This document shows positions 1 to 9,514 of a stretch of DNA of 55,324 nucleotides, piece by piece. The position numbers and the translations under genes are program-made. Below the pieces are notes generated by a model. It worked only from the letters and a program-made list of their open reading frames with translations. It was not told the origin of the DNA and made no database searches. Origin of the DNA: an uncultured Alistipes sp. (GTDB lineage Bacteria > Bacteroidota > Bacteroidia > Bacteroidales > UBA932); assembly GCA_900550465.1 (NCBI GenBank), contig URSC01000016.1, positions 1 through 55,324 of the forward strand, written 5' to 3'. Positions within the stretch are counted from its first letter, which is position 1. Every line of letters starts with the position of its first letter.

Positions 1-954
<954 letters not shown>

Positions 955-1043
955 ATATGTTTTTATCTCTAAGCTTGTCCTGACCGGTTATTGACGAGAT
1001 TATTAATATTAATAAACCTCTACCTTTTTCACTCGTACAATGC

Positions 1044-1054
1044 TATCAAAGAAC
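1044..1054 (-). promoter_or_regulatory. boxA-like antitermination motif in the rRNA leader
   Basis: The minus strand reads GTTCTTTGATA between the rRNA promoter and the 16S 5' end. This resembles bacterial boxA (TGCTCTTTAACA in E. coli) and sits about 90 bases before the mature 16S. The role is inferred from position and similarity. Confidence 0.6.
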
Positions 1055-1088
1055 TTTCATTTGGTATCCGTTTTTCTCAAACGGGCTG

Positions 1089-1119
1089 CAAATATACGGA
1101 CTATTTTTTAACCACCAAA
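1089..1119 (-). promoter_or_regulatory. rRNA operon promoter, Bacteroidota type
   Basis: The minus strand has TTTG (1119-1116), 19 bases, then TATATTTG (1096-1089). This matches the Bacteroidota housekeeping consensus (TTTG at -33, TAnnTTTG at -7) with ideal spacing. It points toward the 16S gene about 135 bases downstream. Confidence 0.85.
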
Positions 1120-1150
1120 TTTTTTTGCATTTTTTTTGAAAAAATTTTTC

Positions 1151-1158
1151 AATCTTTG
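1151..1158 (+). promoter_or_regulatory. possible -7 element for the chromate transporter pair
   Basis: AATCTTTG ends four bases before the ATG at 1163. It fits the TTTG part of the -7 consensus but lacks the leading TA and has no TTTG at 19 bases upstream. If it is used, the transcript would be leaderless or nearly so. Confidence 0.35.
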
Positions 1159-1162
1159 CGTC

Positions 1163-1744
1163 ATGTATTGGAAACTGTTCGTCATATTTGCCAAGATCGG
1201 AGCCTTCACCATAGGGGGTGGAGTAGCCATGATTCCGTTGATAGAGAGGGAGGTAGTCCATAAAAACAAGTGGATTGCCCCCGAGGATTTCCTCGATATC
1301 ATCTCGATTGCCCAGTCAGCCCCCGGATTGATCGCCGTAAACGTGTCTATTTTCGTAGGACACCGGCTCGCCGGGATAAAAGGCAGCATCGTCGCCACCC
1401 TCGGCAGCGTGATGCCTCCCTTTATAATAATACTGCTGGTCGCCGCAGTCTTCACCACCTTCCAGAACGACCCCACCGTCCAGGCCGTCTTCAAGGGCAT
1501 CCGCCCGGCAGTGGTCGCCCTTATTGCCGCCCCGGTCTTCCGCATGGCGGTCCAGAACCGGCTCAACTGGATTACCGGCGGCATTGCAGTGGCGACTACG
1601 GTCCTCATCGCTTTCCTGAGAATCTCCCCCATCTGGATTATCATCACCGCCATCGCCGGAGGCCTCATCATGGCCTACAGCCGTCAGGACAGAAACGGAA
1701 AAATCAACAGTAGGAACAACCATAAAGAGGAGGCAGAGCAATGA
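1163..1744 (+). CDS. chrA: chromate transporter, N-terminal half protein (ChrA family)
   Basis: A 193-residue hydrophobic protein with the ChrA hallmark FTIGGGVAMIPLIEREVV near its N-terminus. This is the short-chain form of the CHR family, in which two roughly 190-residue half-proteins are encoded by adjacent genes and are thought to act together as a chromate/sulfate antiporter in the inner membrane. I chose the ATG at 1163 because the family normally begins only a few residues before this motif; a TTG at 1136 would add nine residues. Its stop overlaps the start of the second half-gene in an ATGA arrangement, so the two are translationally coupled. Family assignment is firm; the actual substrate is inferred from the family. 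Confidence 0.88.
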   Translation: MYWKLFVIFAKIGAFTIGGGVAMIPLIEREVVHKNKWIAPEDFLDIISIAQSAPGLIAVNVSIFVGHRLAGIKGSIVATLGSVMPPFIIILLVAAVFTTFQNDPTVQAVFKGIRPAVVALIAAPVFRMAVQNRLNWITGGIAVATTVLIAFLRISPIWIIITAIAGGLIMAYSRQDRNGKINSRNNHKEEAEQ

Positions 1745-2295
1745 TATTCCTCGAACTGTTCATCACTTTCTTTATTATAGGTGCGTTCACCTTCGGCGGA
1801 GGCTACGCCATGCTCTCCCTGATCCAGAACCAGGTAGTGACGGTCCATCAGTGGCTCACCCCGGAGGAATTCACCGACATCGTGGCCATCTCCCAGATGT
1901 CCCCCGGCCCGATAGGCATCAACAGCGCCACCTACATCGGCTACTCGGTGCCCCACGCCATGGGTTTCAGCCCCGCGGTCAGTGTCCTGGGCTCGATTAC
2001 AGCCACATTTGCAGTGGTCCTCCCCTCCTACCTGCTGGTGCTGTGGATCTGCATCCTCTTCGAGAAATTCCGGAGCAACCGGTATTTTGCCTCCGTCCTG
2101 AAAGTCATGCGGCCGGTGACCATCGGGATGATCGCCGCAGCTGCCATTGTCCTGATAACCCCCTACAACTTCATCGACTGGTGGAGCTGGACCCTCTTCG
2201 CCGGAGCCTTCGCAGCCCTGTTTTTCCTGAAGGCCAACCCCATCTGGGTCATCATCGCAGCGGGCGGAGCGGGATACCTCATATACGGGCTGTAA
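1741..2295 (+). CDS. chrA: chromate transporter, C-terminal half protein (ChrA family)
   Basis: A 184-residue membrane protein paralogous to the preceding gene, with FTFGGGYAMLSLIQNQVV at residues 14-31 and a conserved MSPGPIGIN segment near residues 57-65. It starts inside the stop codon of its partner (ATGA). In short-chain CHR pairs the two halves insert with opposite topology; that is known for the family and not visible here. No hairpin terminator is apparent after the stop before the next promoter-like motif. Confidence 0.88.
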   Translation: MIFLELFITFFIIGAFTFGGGYAMLSLIQNQVVTVHQWLTPEEFTDIVAISQMSPGPIGINSATYIGYSVPHAMGFSPAVSVLGSITATFAVVLPSYLLVLWICILFEKFRSNRYFASVLKVMRPVTIGMIAAAAIVLITPYNFIDWWSWTLFAGAFAALFFLKANPIWVIIAAGGAGYLIYGL

Positions 2296-2334
2296 AACAC
2301 AGAAGTAATTGTAGGACTTCTCGAATATTGTCAG

Positions 2335-2342
2335 TAACTTTG
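2335..2342 (+). promoter_or_regulatory. -7 promoter element before the galactan operon
   Basis: TAACTTTG matches the TAnnTTTG consensus and lies 33 bases before the ATG at 2376. The nearest upstream TTG is 23 bases away, a little further than the usual 19, so the -33 element is weak. It would drive the GH53-GH2-galK-galM operon. Confidence 0.5.
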
Positions 2343-2375
2343 AATGATTTTTTCATTCAGTAAGAGAGAGACACT

Positions 2376-3467
2376 ATGAGGAAGATTCTACACCTTATCC
2401 TGATGGCCGCCGCTGTCACGCTGGCGGTCTCCTGCAACAACAACGGAAACAAAGAAGAAGAGAAGCCTGAGACAACGGAGCCGGCACCTTTCGCAAAGGG
2501 CGCCGACATAGGCTGGGCCACCGAAATGGCCGATGACGGCATCAAGTTCTACAACGCCGCCGGTGAGGAGCGCGAGTGCACCGCCCTGATGAAGGAACTC
2601 GGATTCGACGCCGTCCGCTACAGGGTATGGGTAGATCCGGAAGAAGGCTGGTGCGGCAAGGAGGATGTGGTGGCCAAGGCCAGGACAGCCCGGGACCTGG
2701 GTATGAGAATCATGATCAATTTCCATTACAGCGACTGGTGGGCGGATCCAGGCAAGCAGAATAAACCGGAGGCATGGAAAGACTACAGCCTCGAGCAGCT
2801 CTGTCAGTCCATCATGGACCACACCCGCGACGTGCTGACCGCCCTGAAGAACGAGGGCATCACCCCCGAATGGGTGCAGGTGGGCAATGAGACCTCCGAC
2901 GGAATGCTCTGGGATGAGGACAATGCCGGCATCTCGGGCAAGGCCAGCACCAACATGGCCAACTACGCGATGATGACAGCCGCCGGATACAAGGCCGTCA
3001 AGGAAATATTTCCCGATGCAAAAGTCATTGTGCACCTGGACCACGGCGACCGTCCGGACCTGTACAACTGGATCTTCGACGGACTGAAGGCCAATGGAGC
3101 CGGATGGGACATGATAGGAATGTCCCTCTACCCTGAATACTACGCCCACGAGAAGGAGGAGGACTATCAGGAAGGAGAATACCGGAATGTTACGGATGCA
3201 GCTCTTGCCAACGCTCTGGCGCTGTGGCAGAAATACGGCACCCCCGTCATGATCGCCGAGGTCGGCATGACCTGGAGCAAGGTGGACGAGAGCTACGCCT
3301 TCCTGAGTGAACTGATGACCAAGGCCCGCGCCCTCGGGGACGGAAAGGCCTGCGCCGGCGTCTTCTACTGGGAGCCGGAGTCCAATCCTGTATGGAGCGG
3401 ATACGCCAAGGGAGCCTTCGACGAAAACTTCCGCCCTACCAGGGCCCTCGACGCATTCAAGAACTAA
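2376..3467 (+). CDS. arabinogalactan endo-beta-1,4-galactanase, GH53 lipoprotein
   Basis: This 363-residue enzyme should hydrolyse internal beta-1,4 bonds of galactan side chains of pectin. A lipoprotein signal ends at LAVSC (Cys20), which would tether it to the outer membrane, followed by a short acidic linker. The GH53 (clan GH-A) barrel fills residues 38-361. The acid/base glutamate is E172 in QVGNETSDG and the nucleophile is E295 in IAEVGMTW; RYRVW and NFHYSDWW are also typical. It heads an operon with a 21-base gap to the GH2 gene. No SusC/SusD pair is adjacent, so glycan uptake must rely on genes elsewhere or on released small sugars. Confidence 0.93.
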   Translation: MRKILHLILMAAAVTLAVSCNNNGNKEEEKPETTEPAPFAKGADIGWATEMADDGIKFYNAAGEERECTALMKELGFDAVRYRVWVDPEEGWCGKEDVVAKARTARDLGMRIMINFHYSDWWADPGKQNKPEAWKDYSLEQLCQSIMDHTRDVLTALKNEGITPEWVQVGNETSDGMLWDEDNAGISGKASTNMANYAMMTAAGYKAVKEIFPDAKVIVHLDHGDRPDLYNWIFDGLKANGAGWDMIGMSLYPEYYAHEKEEDYQEGEYRNVTDAALANALALWQKYGTPVMIAEVGMTWSKVDESYAFLSELMTKARALGDGKACAGVFYWEPESNPVWSGYAKGAFDENFRPTRALDAFKN

Positions 3468-3488
3468 TCCTCTGAAACACCCTGAGAC

Positions 3489-6020
3489 ATGAAGAACAGA
3501 AAAAGGACTCTGAACCAGGCTCTGCAGATTCTCACAGCAGTTGCCCTGGCTGCAGTGATTTTAGTAATCTGGAACGGCAACAGGCCGTCCCACAAAAAGG
3601 GAGAGGCTCCGGAAGATTCGGTAAGAACCGTCACCCTCCTGGACAAGGGCTGGCAGTTCCACAAGGGCGACTCCTCCGAAGTATGGGAGGATGTCACCAT
3701 CCCCCACGACTGGGCCATCTACGGTCCTTTCAGCCGGGACAATGACCTGCAGACGGTCGCAGTAGTCCAGAACGGCGAGGAGACCGCCACGGTCAAGACC
3801 GGGCGCACGGGAGGCCTGCCCTACGTCGGGGTCGGCTGGTACAGGAGAACTCTCGACGTGACCCCGGGCAAGAAGGCGACTCTGCTCTTCGACGGAGCCA
3901 TGAGCGAGGCCCGGGTCTATGTCAACGGCGAGGAGGTAATATTCTGGCCCTACGGCTACAACTCCTTCCACTGCGACATCACCCCCTTCCTCACCGCTGA
4001 CGGCAAGAACAACGAGATCCGCATCCGCCTCGAGAACCGCCCCCAGTCTTCCCGCTGGTATCCAGGAGCCGGCCTCTACCGCAATGTCTGGCTGATAGAG
4101 ACCGAGAAAGTCCATATCCCCGTATGGGGCACCTACATAACTACAGAGCTGGATCCGTCCCTGCTCGAGGCCTCGGTCAACATCCGCACCGAGATTGAGG
4201 GCATAACCACTGAGGAGACCGTATCCCTGATTACCGTCATCCGCGATGCCAACGGACGGTTCATCACCTCCATCGAGAGCCTCACTGGAGCGGAACAGGC
4301 CGCGGCGGAGGGAGGTATTGCCGTCCTCAACCAGAAAGTAACAGTGGAGCAGCCCCGCCTGTGGTTCCCGGAGACCCCGGAGCTTTACACCGCCTATTCC
4401 CGGATATACGTCCAGGACAAGGACGGAAACCGCACCCTCTCCGACTTCCATACCACCACCTTCGGCATCCGCAGCATAGAGGTGCGTCCCGAGACCGGAT
4501 TCTACCTCAACGGGGTGAACCGCAAGTTCCAGGGTGTGTGCCTGCACCATGACCTGGGTCCCCTCGGCTCCGCCGTCAACACCTCGGCCCTGCGCCACCA
4601 GCTGACCATGCTCAAGGACATGGGCTGCGACGCCATCCGTACCACCCACAACATGCCCGCGCCCGAACTCATACAGCTCTGCGACGAGATGGGTTTCATG
4701 GTAATGATCGAGAACTTCGACGAATGGGACGTGGCCAAGTGCCTCAACGGCTACCACCGCTACTTCGACGAGTGGGCCGAGCGCGACATGGTCAACATGC
4801 TCCGCCACTACCGCAACAACCCCTCCGTCGTGATGTGGAGCATCGGCAACGAGGTGCCCACACAGTGGACTCCCGGCGGCTATGAGGTGGCCACCTTCCT
4901 GCAGGATATCTGCCACCGCGAGGACCCCACCCGTCCCGTCACCTGCGGCATGGACCAGATAGACGCGATACTGCACAACGGGTTCGGAGCCGTGCTGGAC
5001 GTACCCGGATTCAACTACCGCGCCCACCGCTACCTGGAGGGCTATGAGACCCTGCCCCAGAAAGTGCTCCTGGGCAGCGAGACCTCCTCGACAGTCAGCT
5101 CCAGGGGCGTGTACAAGTTCCCTGTGGAGAAGAAGTACGACGCCCTCTACGACGACCACCAGAGTTCATCCTACGACCTCGAGTACTGCTCCTGGTCCAA
5201 CGTCCCCGACGATGACCTCGCCCTGGCCGAGGACTACCCCTGGACCATGGGACAGTTCGTCTGGACCGGTTTCGACTACCTCGGCGAGCCCTCGCCCTAC
5301 GACACCGACGCCTGGCCCAACCACAGCTCGATGTTCGGCATCATAGACCTGGCCTCCATCCCCAAGGACCGCTACTGGCTCTACCGCAGCGTCTGGAACC
5401 GGGACAGCGCCACCCTCCACATCCTCCCGCACTGGAACTGGGAGGGCCGCGAGGGAGAGGTCACTCCGGTATTTGTCTACACCTCCTACCCCAGGGCCGA
5501 GCTCTTCCTCAACGGCAGGAGCCTGGGCATCCGGGAAAAATGCGACAGCACCCTCCAGCACCGCTTCCGCCTGATGTGGAATGATGTCCGCTATGAACCG
5601 GGAGAGCTCACGGTAGTGGCCTACGACTCAGAGGGCAATAAGGCAATGCAAAAGAGCGTCCGCACAGCCGGTGAGCCGTATGCCCTCGAGCTGATTTCCG
5701 CCCGCGAAAGCCTCTCTGCCGACGGCAAGGACCTGCTCTACGTCACCGTCCGCATAGTGGACCGGGACGGCAATCTCTGCCCGCTCGACTCGCGCAAGGT
5801 GCGTTTCGACGTGTCGGGGGCCGGTGAGTTCAGGGCAGTGGCCAACGGCGACCCTACCTGCCTGGAGCTCTTCCACCTCCCGGAGATGAGCGCCTTCGGC
5901 GGCATGCTCACTGTCATCGTACAGAGCCGGGAGAAGGCCGGACGCATCACCCTCAAAGCCTCCGCCGACGGCCTCCGTGACGGAGTCCTGAAGATCAAAT
6001 CCGTAAAAAATAATGATTAA
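3489..6020 (+). CDS. beta-galactosidase, GH2 family
   Basis: This 843-residue protein has the GH2 layout: sugar-binding jelly roll (about 45-210), immunoglobulin-like domain (about 215-330), TIM barrel (about 335-600) and C-terminal beta domains of the DUF4982 and GH2 domain-5 type (about 650-840). The acid/base is E455 in SIGNEVPTQW and the nucleophile is E531 in LLGSETSS. A hydrophobic segment at residues 13-28 has no lipobox cysteine, so the protein is either anchored by an uncleaved segment or exported to the periplasm. In this operon it probably trims galacto-oligosaccharides made by the upstream galactanase to galactose. Specificity within GH2 is inferred from context. Confidence 0.9.
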   Translation: MKNRKRTLNQALQILTAVALAAVILVIWNGNRPSHKKGEAPEDSVRTVTLLDKGWQFHKGDSSEVWEDVTIPHDWAIYGPFSRDNDLQTVAVVQNGEETATVKTGRTGGLPYVGVGWYRRTLDVTPGKKATLLFDGAMSEARVYVNGEEVIFWPYGYNSFHCDITPFLTADGKNNEIRIRLENRPQSSRWYPGAGLYRNVWLIETEKVHIPVWGTYITTELDPSLLEASVNIRTEIEGITTEETVSLITVIRDANGRFITSIESLTGAEQAAAEGGIAVLNQKVTVEQPRLWFPETPELYTAYSRIYVQDKDGNRTLSDFHTTTFGIRSIEVRPETGFYLNGVNRKFQGVCLHHDLGPLGSAVNTSALRHQLTMLKDMGCDAIRTTHNMPAPELIQLCDEMGFMVMIENFDEWDVAKCLNGYHRYFDEWAERDMVNMLRHYRNNPSVVMWSIGNEVPTQWTPGGYEVATFLQDICHREDPTRPVTCGMDQIDAILHNGFGAVLDVPGFNYRAHRYLEGYETLPQKVLLGSETSSTVSSRGVYKFPVEKKYDALYDDHQSSSYDLEYCSWSNVPDDDLALAEDYPWTMGQFVWTGFDYLGEPSPYDTDAWPNHSSMFGIIDLASIPKDRYWLYRSVWNRDSATLHILPHWNWEGREGEVTPVFVYTSYPRAELFLNGRSLGIREKCDSTLQHRFRLMWNDVRYEPGELTVVAYDSEGNKAMQKSVRTAGEPYALELISARESLSADGKDLLYVTVRIVDRDGNLCPLDSRKVRFDVSGAGEFRAVANGDPTCLELFHLPEMSAFGGMLTVIVQSREKAGRITLKASADGLRDGVLKIKSVKNND

Positions 6021-6036
6021 AAATACACACTGACTT

Positions 6037-7188
6037 ATGAAAGAGAAAATTCACGCACAGTTCGTAAAGCGCTTCGGCGCCAACGGCACATTCTACGCCT
6101 CCGCCGGCAGAATCAACCTTATCGGCGAGCACACCGACTACAACGGAGGCTTCGTATTCCCCGGAGCCATCGACAAGGGCATGATGGCGGAGATCCGCCT
6201 CAACGGCACGGACAAGGTACGGGTCTACTCTGTGGACCTGGATGACTACGCTGAGTTCGGTTTCGCTGAGGCTGACGCACCCGCGGCATCCTGGGCCCGC
6301 TACGTATTCGGAGTATGCAGGGAGACCATCAAGAGGTGCGGCGACGTGCTCAAGGGCTTTGACGCCGCCTTCGCAGGCGACGTGCCCCTCGGAGCAGGCA
6401 TGTCCTCCTCGGCCGCCCTCGAAAGCACCTTCGCATTTGCCCTGAACGATATGTTCAGTCTCGGCATCGACAAATTCGAGCTGGCCCGCATCGGTCAGAG
6501 CACCGAGCACAACTACTGCGGGGTCAACTGCGGCATCATGGACCAGTTCGCCTCCATCTTCGGCAAGGCCGGCAGCCTTATGCGCCTGGACTGCCGCTCG
6601 ATGGAGTACAAGTACTATCCGTTCCATCCCAAGGGCTACCGCCTGGTGCTGCTCGACTCGGTGGTGAAGCATGAACTGGCCTCCTCGGCCTACAACAAGC
6701 GCCGCGCCTCCTGCGAGCACGTGGTGGCTGCAGTCAAGGCTGCCGGATATCCGGTAGTGGAATATCTGCGCGACGTGGATATGCAGATGCTTTCCGAGGT
6801 CAAGGGCAAGGTATCCGATGAGGACTACATGAGGGCCGAATACGTAATCGAGGAGATCCAGAGGGTGCTGGACGTCTGCGACGCCCTCGAGCGTGACGAC
6901 TACGAGACTGTGGGGCAGAAGATGTATGAGACCCACCACGGCATGAGCAGGCTCTACGAGGTGAGCTGCGAGGAACTGGACTTCCTCAACGACCTGGCCC
7001 GCGAGTGCGGCGTGACCGGATCCAGGGTCATGGGCGGCGGCTTCGGCGGCTGCACCATCAACCTGGTCAAGGACGAGCTGTACGACGGTTTCATCGCCAA
7101 GGCGAAGAAGGAGTACGCCGCGAAGTTCGGCCACGAGCCCAAGGTTTACCCTGTAATAATCAGTGACGGTGCCCGTAAACTCGAATAG
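6037..7188 (+). CDS. galK: galactokinase
   Basis: A 383-residue GHMP-family kinase that phosphorylates alpha-galactose to galactose-1-phosphate in the cytoplasm. The galactokinase signature GRINLIGEHTDYNGG is near residues 23-37, the ATP-binding GHMP loop PLGAGMSSSAALE near 112-124, and the C-terminal GGGFGG motif near 335-340. Length is normal. It follows the GH2 gene by 16 bases and precedes the epimerase by 2 bases, which points to one transcript. galT and galE are not in the window. Confidence 0.96.
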   Translation: MKEKIHAQFVKRFGANGTFYASAGRINLIGEHTDYNGGFVFPGAIDKGMMAEIRLNGTDKVRVYSVDLDDYAEFGFAEADAPAASWARYVFGVCRETIKRCGDVLKGFDAAFAGDVPLGAGMSSSAALESTFAFALNDMFSLGIDKFELARIGQSTEHNYCGVNCGIMDQFASIFGKAGSLMRLDCRSMEYKYYPFHPKGYRLVLLDSVVKHELASSAYNKRRASCEHVVAAVKAAGYPVVEYLRDVDMQMLSEVKGKVSDEDYMRAEYVIEEIQRVLDVCDALERDDYETVGQKMYETHHGMSRLYEVSCEELDFLNDLARECGVTGSRVMGGGFGGCTINLVKDELYDGFIAKAKKEYAAKFGHEPKVYPVIISDGARKLE

Positions 7189-7190
7189 CC

Positions 7191-8180
7191 ATGATACATC
7201 TGATCAATAAGAGCGGCGCATCGGTGATGCTGACCGAGAGAGGCGCCGGTATAGTCTCGATAGTGGTTCCCGACCGCAACGGCGTGATGGGAGACGTGGT
7301 GCTGGGATACCGCGACGAGGAGAGCTACCTCGCCGACGGTCCCTGCGCCGGCAAGATACCCGGCCGCTTCGCCAACCGCATAGACGGCGGACGCTTCATT
7401 CTGGACGGCAAGGAATATCAGCTCGTCAAGAACCATCCCGACTACCAGCTTCACGGCGGACCCGACGGATTCTCCAACCGGCTGTGGAAAGCATCTCAGA
7501 TATCGGATACCGAAGTCGTTCTAACCCTCGACAGCCCCGACGGCGACCAGGGCTACCCCGGGAACATGCACGTGGAGGCCACCTACACCTGGGGCGAGGA
7601 CAACTCCCTGACCCTCTCGATAAAGGCCACCACAGACGCCCCCACCATCCTCAATCTGACCAACCACACCTACTGGAACCTTGACGGCGAGGACAGCGGT
7701 TCCATTCTGGACCATGTGCTGAAACTCAACGCTTCCCGCTGGCTGGCCACCTCCGAGGCCCTCATCCCCACCGGCGAGCTCGCCCCCGTGGAGGGCACCC
7801 CCATGGACTTCCGCACGGCCAAGCCCATCGGCCGCGACATCAAGGCTGACTTCCCGGCTCTGAAATACGGAAAAGGCTACGACAACTGCTGGGTGCTCGA
7901 CGGCGCTCCGGATCTGAAACTGGCCGCAGAGCTCAGTTCCGCAGCCTCCGGCCGCCGCCTCGAAATCTGGACCGACCAGCCGGCAGCCCAGGTCTACACC
8001 GGCAACTGGCTCGACGGCTCGCCCATAAGCAAGTCCGGCCGTCCTTACCGGGACTACGACGGCGTGGCGATAGAGTGCCAGGGCTTCCCGGACGCTCCCA
8101 ACCACCCGGACTTCCCGTCCTGCGTCCTCCGACCCGGCGAGACCTACTCACGAACGATAATCTTCAAACTGTCCGCATAA
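7191..8180 (+). CDS. galM: aldose 1-epimerase (galactose mutarotase)
   Basis: This 329-residue enzyme interconverts beta- and alpha-galactose, supplying the anomer used by GalK. Catalytic histidines are H88 in QLHGG and H159 in NLTNHTYWN, and a glutamate in VAIECQGFPDAPNHPDFPS near the C-terminus fits the general base. No signal peptide is seen, so it is cytoplasmic. It is the last gene of the operon and is followed within six bases by a strong hairpin. Confidence 0.94.
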   Translation: MIHLINKSGASVMLTERGAGIVSIVVPDRNGVMGDVVLGYRDEESYLADGPCAGKIPGRFANRIDGGRFILDGKEYQLVKNHPDYQLHGGPDGFSNRLWKASQISDTEVVLTLDSPDGDQGYPGNMHVEATYTWGEDNSLTLSIKATTDAPTILNLTNHTYWNLDGEDSGSILDHVLKLNASRWLATSEALIPTGELAPVEGTPMDFRTAKPIGRDIKADFPALKYGKGYDNCWVLDGAPDLKLAAELSSAASGRRLEIWTDQPAAQVYTGNWLDGSPISKSGRPYRDYDGVAIECQGFPDAPNHPDFPSCVLRPGETYSRTIIFKLSA

Positions 8181-8186
8181 AATAAT

Positions 8187-8213
8187 AAGGGCTGCCGAGA
8201 ACCGGCAGCCCTT
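8187..8213 (+). terminator. hairpin ending the galactan operon
   Basis: Perfect 11-bp stem AAGGGCTGCCG / CGGCAGCCCTT with a five-base loop, starting six bases after the galM stop. The downstream U tract is weak (TAATACTT). It also lies beyond the 3' end of the convergent M23 gene and could serve both. Confidence 0.75.
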
Positions 8214-8236
8214 AATACTTAACCTAATACTTAACC
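8213..8236 (+). repeat. 12-bp tandem duplication TAATACTTAACC x2
   Basis: Two exact consecutive copies of TAATACTTAACC lie between the galM terminator and a small ATG at 8238. No function is evident. Confidence 0.7.
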
Positions 8237-8284
8237 TATGAAAAAACTATCCGACTTATTCTATTGCAAACCCCGTGCCAAAAT

Positions 8285-9406
8285 TTACAAAGTGGTTGCG
8301 GGGTCGATAAGTTTGTCCTGATAGTAAACCTCATAGTGAAGGTGGTTGCCGGTACTGGCCCCTGTAGAACCGACATAACCGATAAGGTCGCCTTTCTTGA
8401 CGGTACTGCCCTCGCGTACCGCTCTGCTGTTAAGATGAGCGTATGCTGTCTTATAGCCGTTACGGTGGTTGAGCTTAATGAAATTGCCGTAACCTCCGTT
8501 GCGGCCTGAGAATGTAACCACACCGTCCGCCGTGGCATAAATGGGAGTATTGCGGGGGGCAGCCAGATCGATACCCTTATGCCCGTGACGCTTATGCGTA
8601 ATGGGATGTATCCTGGAGCCGAAGGGCGATGATATCCGGACATATTCGGTCGGAGTCCCGTGAGGGACGGAAAGATCTCCCGGCGCGTCTGCCTCTTCCT
8701 CTCCTACGAGAGTGCTCACCTCCCCATCCTCATTCACCTTCCACGATGCTATGACCGAGAGATGATCCGGATCATACACATTGTCCGACAGCGTATCTGC
8801 ATTCTCCCCTGCCTTCACAAGCTCATTTACATCGGGAAGGCTGGAAAAATAAGCTGGGTCATAGGGCTCTAGGACGACAGTCATCGACACAGGCGCAGCC
8901 GGAGCCTCATTTTCCTGAGCGTCCGCATTCATTCCGGCGACAATAGTTTCCATGACTTCGGCCGCCATCTGCATCCGCACTACGGTATCCTCGGCATCTG
9001 AAAGCACCGGAACCAGATCCTCAGGCTTCATATCCGCTATAAGGCGTATGCTCTCGCGCAGAATTTTCTTCTGCTCGGACACAGTGGACGCCACCACCGG
9101 AGGAGCCGGGGCCATCTGCACAGGAGATATGGCGATACCGTCATCCGAGGCCATCAGGTCCACCGCGGCCTCCTCGTCCTCGAGAGAACGCTGATAACTT
9201 TTCTTGAACTGCTCGAAGGCCGAATAGTATCTGGCCTTGAACTCTTCGAATTCCTTGGCCCGCTGATCCTCAAAACCTGAAAGCCGGGCCTCCCGCTGCT
9301 TCTTGAACTGCTCGAATGTCGACTCATTCTGGGCACCGAGACTGAGCACACTCACCAGAATAAGAACCGTTGCGGTCAATAACGAATGGTAAATATGTGT
9401 TCTCAT
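8285..9406 (-). CDS. M23 family metallopeptidase with charged coiled-coil N-terminal region
   Basis: A secreted protein of 373 residues (377 if the ATG at 9418 is used). A signal peptide ends near LSLGAQ. A highly charged helical stretch with repeated FEQFKK / FEEFKA patterns follows over about 60 residues, then a linker rich in alanine and acidic residues. The C-terminal LytM/M23 domain has the zinc ligands in GHKGIDLAA (HxxxD) and NHLHYEV (HxH), so it is probably an active peptidoglycan endopeptidase or an envelope-septation factor. The start at 9406 leaves about 24 bases after a TATATTTG element at 9431-9438. It stands alone between convergent galM and a divergent Stealth gene. Confidence 0.88.
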   Translation of the reverse strand: MRTHIYHSLLTATVLILVSVLSLGAQNESTFEQFKKQREARLSGFEDQRAKEFEEFKARYYSAFEQFKKSYQRSLEDEEAAVDLMASDDGIAISPVQMAPAPPVVASTVSEQKKILRESIRLIADMKPEDLVPVLSDAEDTVVRMQMAAEVMETIVAGMNADAQENEAPAAPVSMTVVLEPYDPAYFSSLPDVNELVKAGENADTLSDNVYDPDHLSVIASWKVNEDGEVSTLVGEEEADAPGDLSVPHGTPTEYVRISSPFGSRIHPITHKRHGHKGIDLAAPRNTPIYATADGVVTFSGRNGGYGNFIKLNHRNGYKTAYAHLNSRAVREGSTVKKGDLIGYVGSTGASTGNHLHYEVYYQDKLIDPATTL

Positions 9407-9430
9407 AGTCAAGCACATTTAAAATTTCTT

Positions 9431-9438
9431 CAAATATA
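9431..9438 (-). promoter_or_regulatory. -7 element for the M23 peptidase gene
   Basis: The minus strand reads TATATTTG, a full match to TAnnTTTG, 24 bases before the ATG at 9406. No clear -33 TTTG is at the expected spacing. Confidence 0.5.
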
Positions 9439-9471
9439 CTAAATTTTTCAGACTGCTTAAGCGGAAAAGTT

Positions 9472-9479
9472 TAACTTTG
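9472..9479 (+). promoter_or_regulatory. -7 element for the first Stealth gene
   Basis: TAACTTTG matches the consensus and lies 35 bases before the ATG at 9515; no good -33 element is seen. It is arranged divergently from the M23 promoter. Confidence 0.5.
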
Positions 9480-9514
9480 CCGGGCAAATTAAAAAACTAT
9501 CACAGCTGGTATAT

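Noticed and set aside
3561..5159. Long antisense reading frames opposite GH2, galK, nifJ, pnp, ftcD and other GC-rich genes
   Set aside because: They mirror the codon structure of the true genes, lack starts or signals of their own, and have shadow-type composition.
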